Positions 63,173-64,000 of a stretch of DNA of 64,000 nucleotides are shown here, in pieces. How positions within the stretch are numbered: position 1 is the first letter of the stretch; each line of letters starts with the position of its first letter. The position numbers were made by a program, and so were the translations under genes. Origin of the DNA: Lutraria lutraria (taxonomy: Eukaryota > Mollusca > Bivalvia > Venerida > Mactridae); contig OZ026841.1 of assembly GCA_964023205.1 (NCBI GenBank), positions 29,650,399 to 29,714,398 of the forward strand. Direction: 5' to 3'. The notes beneath the pieces are model-generated. The model worked only from the letters and a program-made list of their open reading frames with translations. It made no database searches and had not been told where the DNA came from.

Positions 63173-64000
63173 TTCAGCTAGGCTTTTATTGTGATTATGT
63201 CGATAAACCTGTTGTAAGTTATTGAACGCTTTTTTGCTTACCTTGCATAAACACGTGAGTGAGATGTAGTCTGTCACGAGACGTACATTTGTACATTTTT
63301 TATTTTAGAAGTCGATGTTTTTTCTGTTCTGTTTAGTTCTACGTACAATGTGTTGGAGACAATATGTAATACAAAAGAAAACAAGACTTAAAAAAAAGAA
63401 AACATTTGTTGAAGGAGGTTCAAATAGAAAACTCACAATGCAACTATAAATAAGTGTTTATTTAGTGTCAGTCATGTTTTTTTAATTCTAATTTTATAAC
63501 AAGAACGTGGGAACATGGTACGGTAAGATTCAAACAATTAACTATAAACCACATAATTTATTATATAACACTTAAGCCAATTTAAGCACAGCCGATGGAA
63601 CAACAGTGTTAACATCAGTATAATCATTGACTGGAAAGAGTCTCTTGATTTCGAAACTCCAGATCCGATCTGGAGTCGATTCCCTTTAGATCGGAATCTA
63701 GATCAATAACATAATGTAAATAAATAATTCAAAATGAACATAATCCTGCAATATATCCAACGCGTATCATAACTACAAAACCGGAAGAGTTATACAACCC
63801 GTGGTACTATTTTCAACGCGAATGTATGGATAAGAGGCGTCACGTTTTTGTAAATACAAAACTGGGTTTATCACTACATTTGTATAGCAGTTCTCGCTTA
63901 GTTTTCGCTTCTAAAAACGGCATGTGTAATTCAATTAGCGTTTCAATTTATGAATTAATCACAATTAAGATGGCCGCGGCCGTGGTCCGGTGCCAGTTTA

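Larger units (their letters stand above)
62189..64000. other. P5CS intron 10 (open at the window edge)
   Basis: Starts with the donor GTAATA after exon 10 (phase 1). No exon encoding the expected catalytic-cysteine segment was found before 64000. Contains a family 3 SINE and a CAACCTCTCC MITE. Confidence 0.7.

Overview
The window is AT-rich animal genomic DNA with no prokaryotic features. It holds intron-split metabolic and channel genes with GT-AG junctions, tRNA-derived SINEs, many short inverted-repeat DNA transposons (MITEs), a large minisatellite and a degenerate repeat carrying the phrase 'aaggtcaaggtcacac', which I associate with bivalve genomes. A bivalve mollusc is my inference; the species is not determined.

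Layout. (1) 1-13558: two tandem copies of a hydroxylysine-kinase-like gene (HYKK/AGPHD1 family) on the minus strand. Copy B (8189-13365) is complete in six exons. Copy A (71-3136) has exons 1-4 in the window and runs off the left edge. The right edge of the duplication (3329 / 13558) falls inside a MITE. Copy B carries a 490-bp palindromic insertion that copy A lacks. (2) 13.6-27.5 kb: gene-poor, with SINEs, MITEs and a 2.1-kb array of a 27-bp repeat (19796-21940) that is open in five reading frames but is not a gene. (3) 27539-36005, minus strand: a three-exon voltage-gated potassium channel with a non-Shaker-type T1 domain, a long acidic repeat in the S1-S2 loop and a changed S6 gate motif; its introns hold MITEs and a LINE 3' remnant. 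(4) 36-42 kb: intergenic. (5) 42119-43721, plus strand: a two-exon leucine-rich-repeat protein with an acidic tail. (6) 43.7-52.2 kb: repeat-rich intergenic DNA with a 928-bp pogo/mariner-like element and a degenerate tandem repeat with a nested MITE. (7) 52465-62188, plus strand: ten exons of delta-1-pyrroline-5-carboxylate synthase (P5CS, ALDH18A1). Its kinase half is complete and its reductase half is cut by the right window edge before the catalytic cysteine.

How the genes relate. HYKK (hydroxylysine breakdown) and P5CS (glutamate to proline/ornithine) are both amino-acid metabolism enzymes, but nothing suggests joint regulation. The four loci look like ordinary neighbours in a repeat-dense genome. 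The most notable points are the channel's S1-S2 repeat and altered gate motif, the recent HYKK duplication with uneven divergence between copies, a MITE pair with 5-bp target duplications, and a P5CS splice junction that matches the mammalian short isoform. I found no clear evidence of a wholly new biological system.
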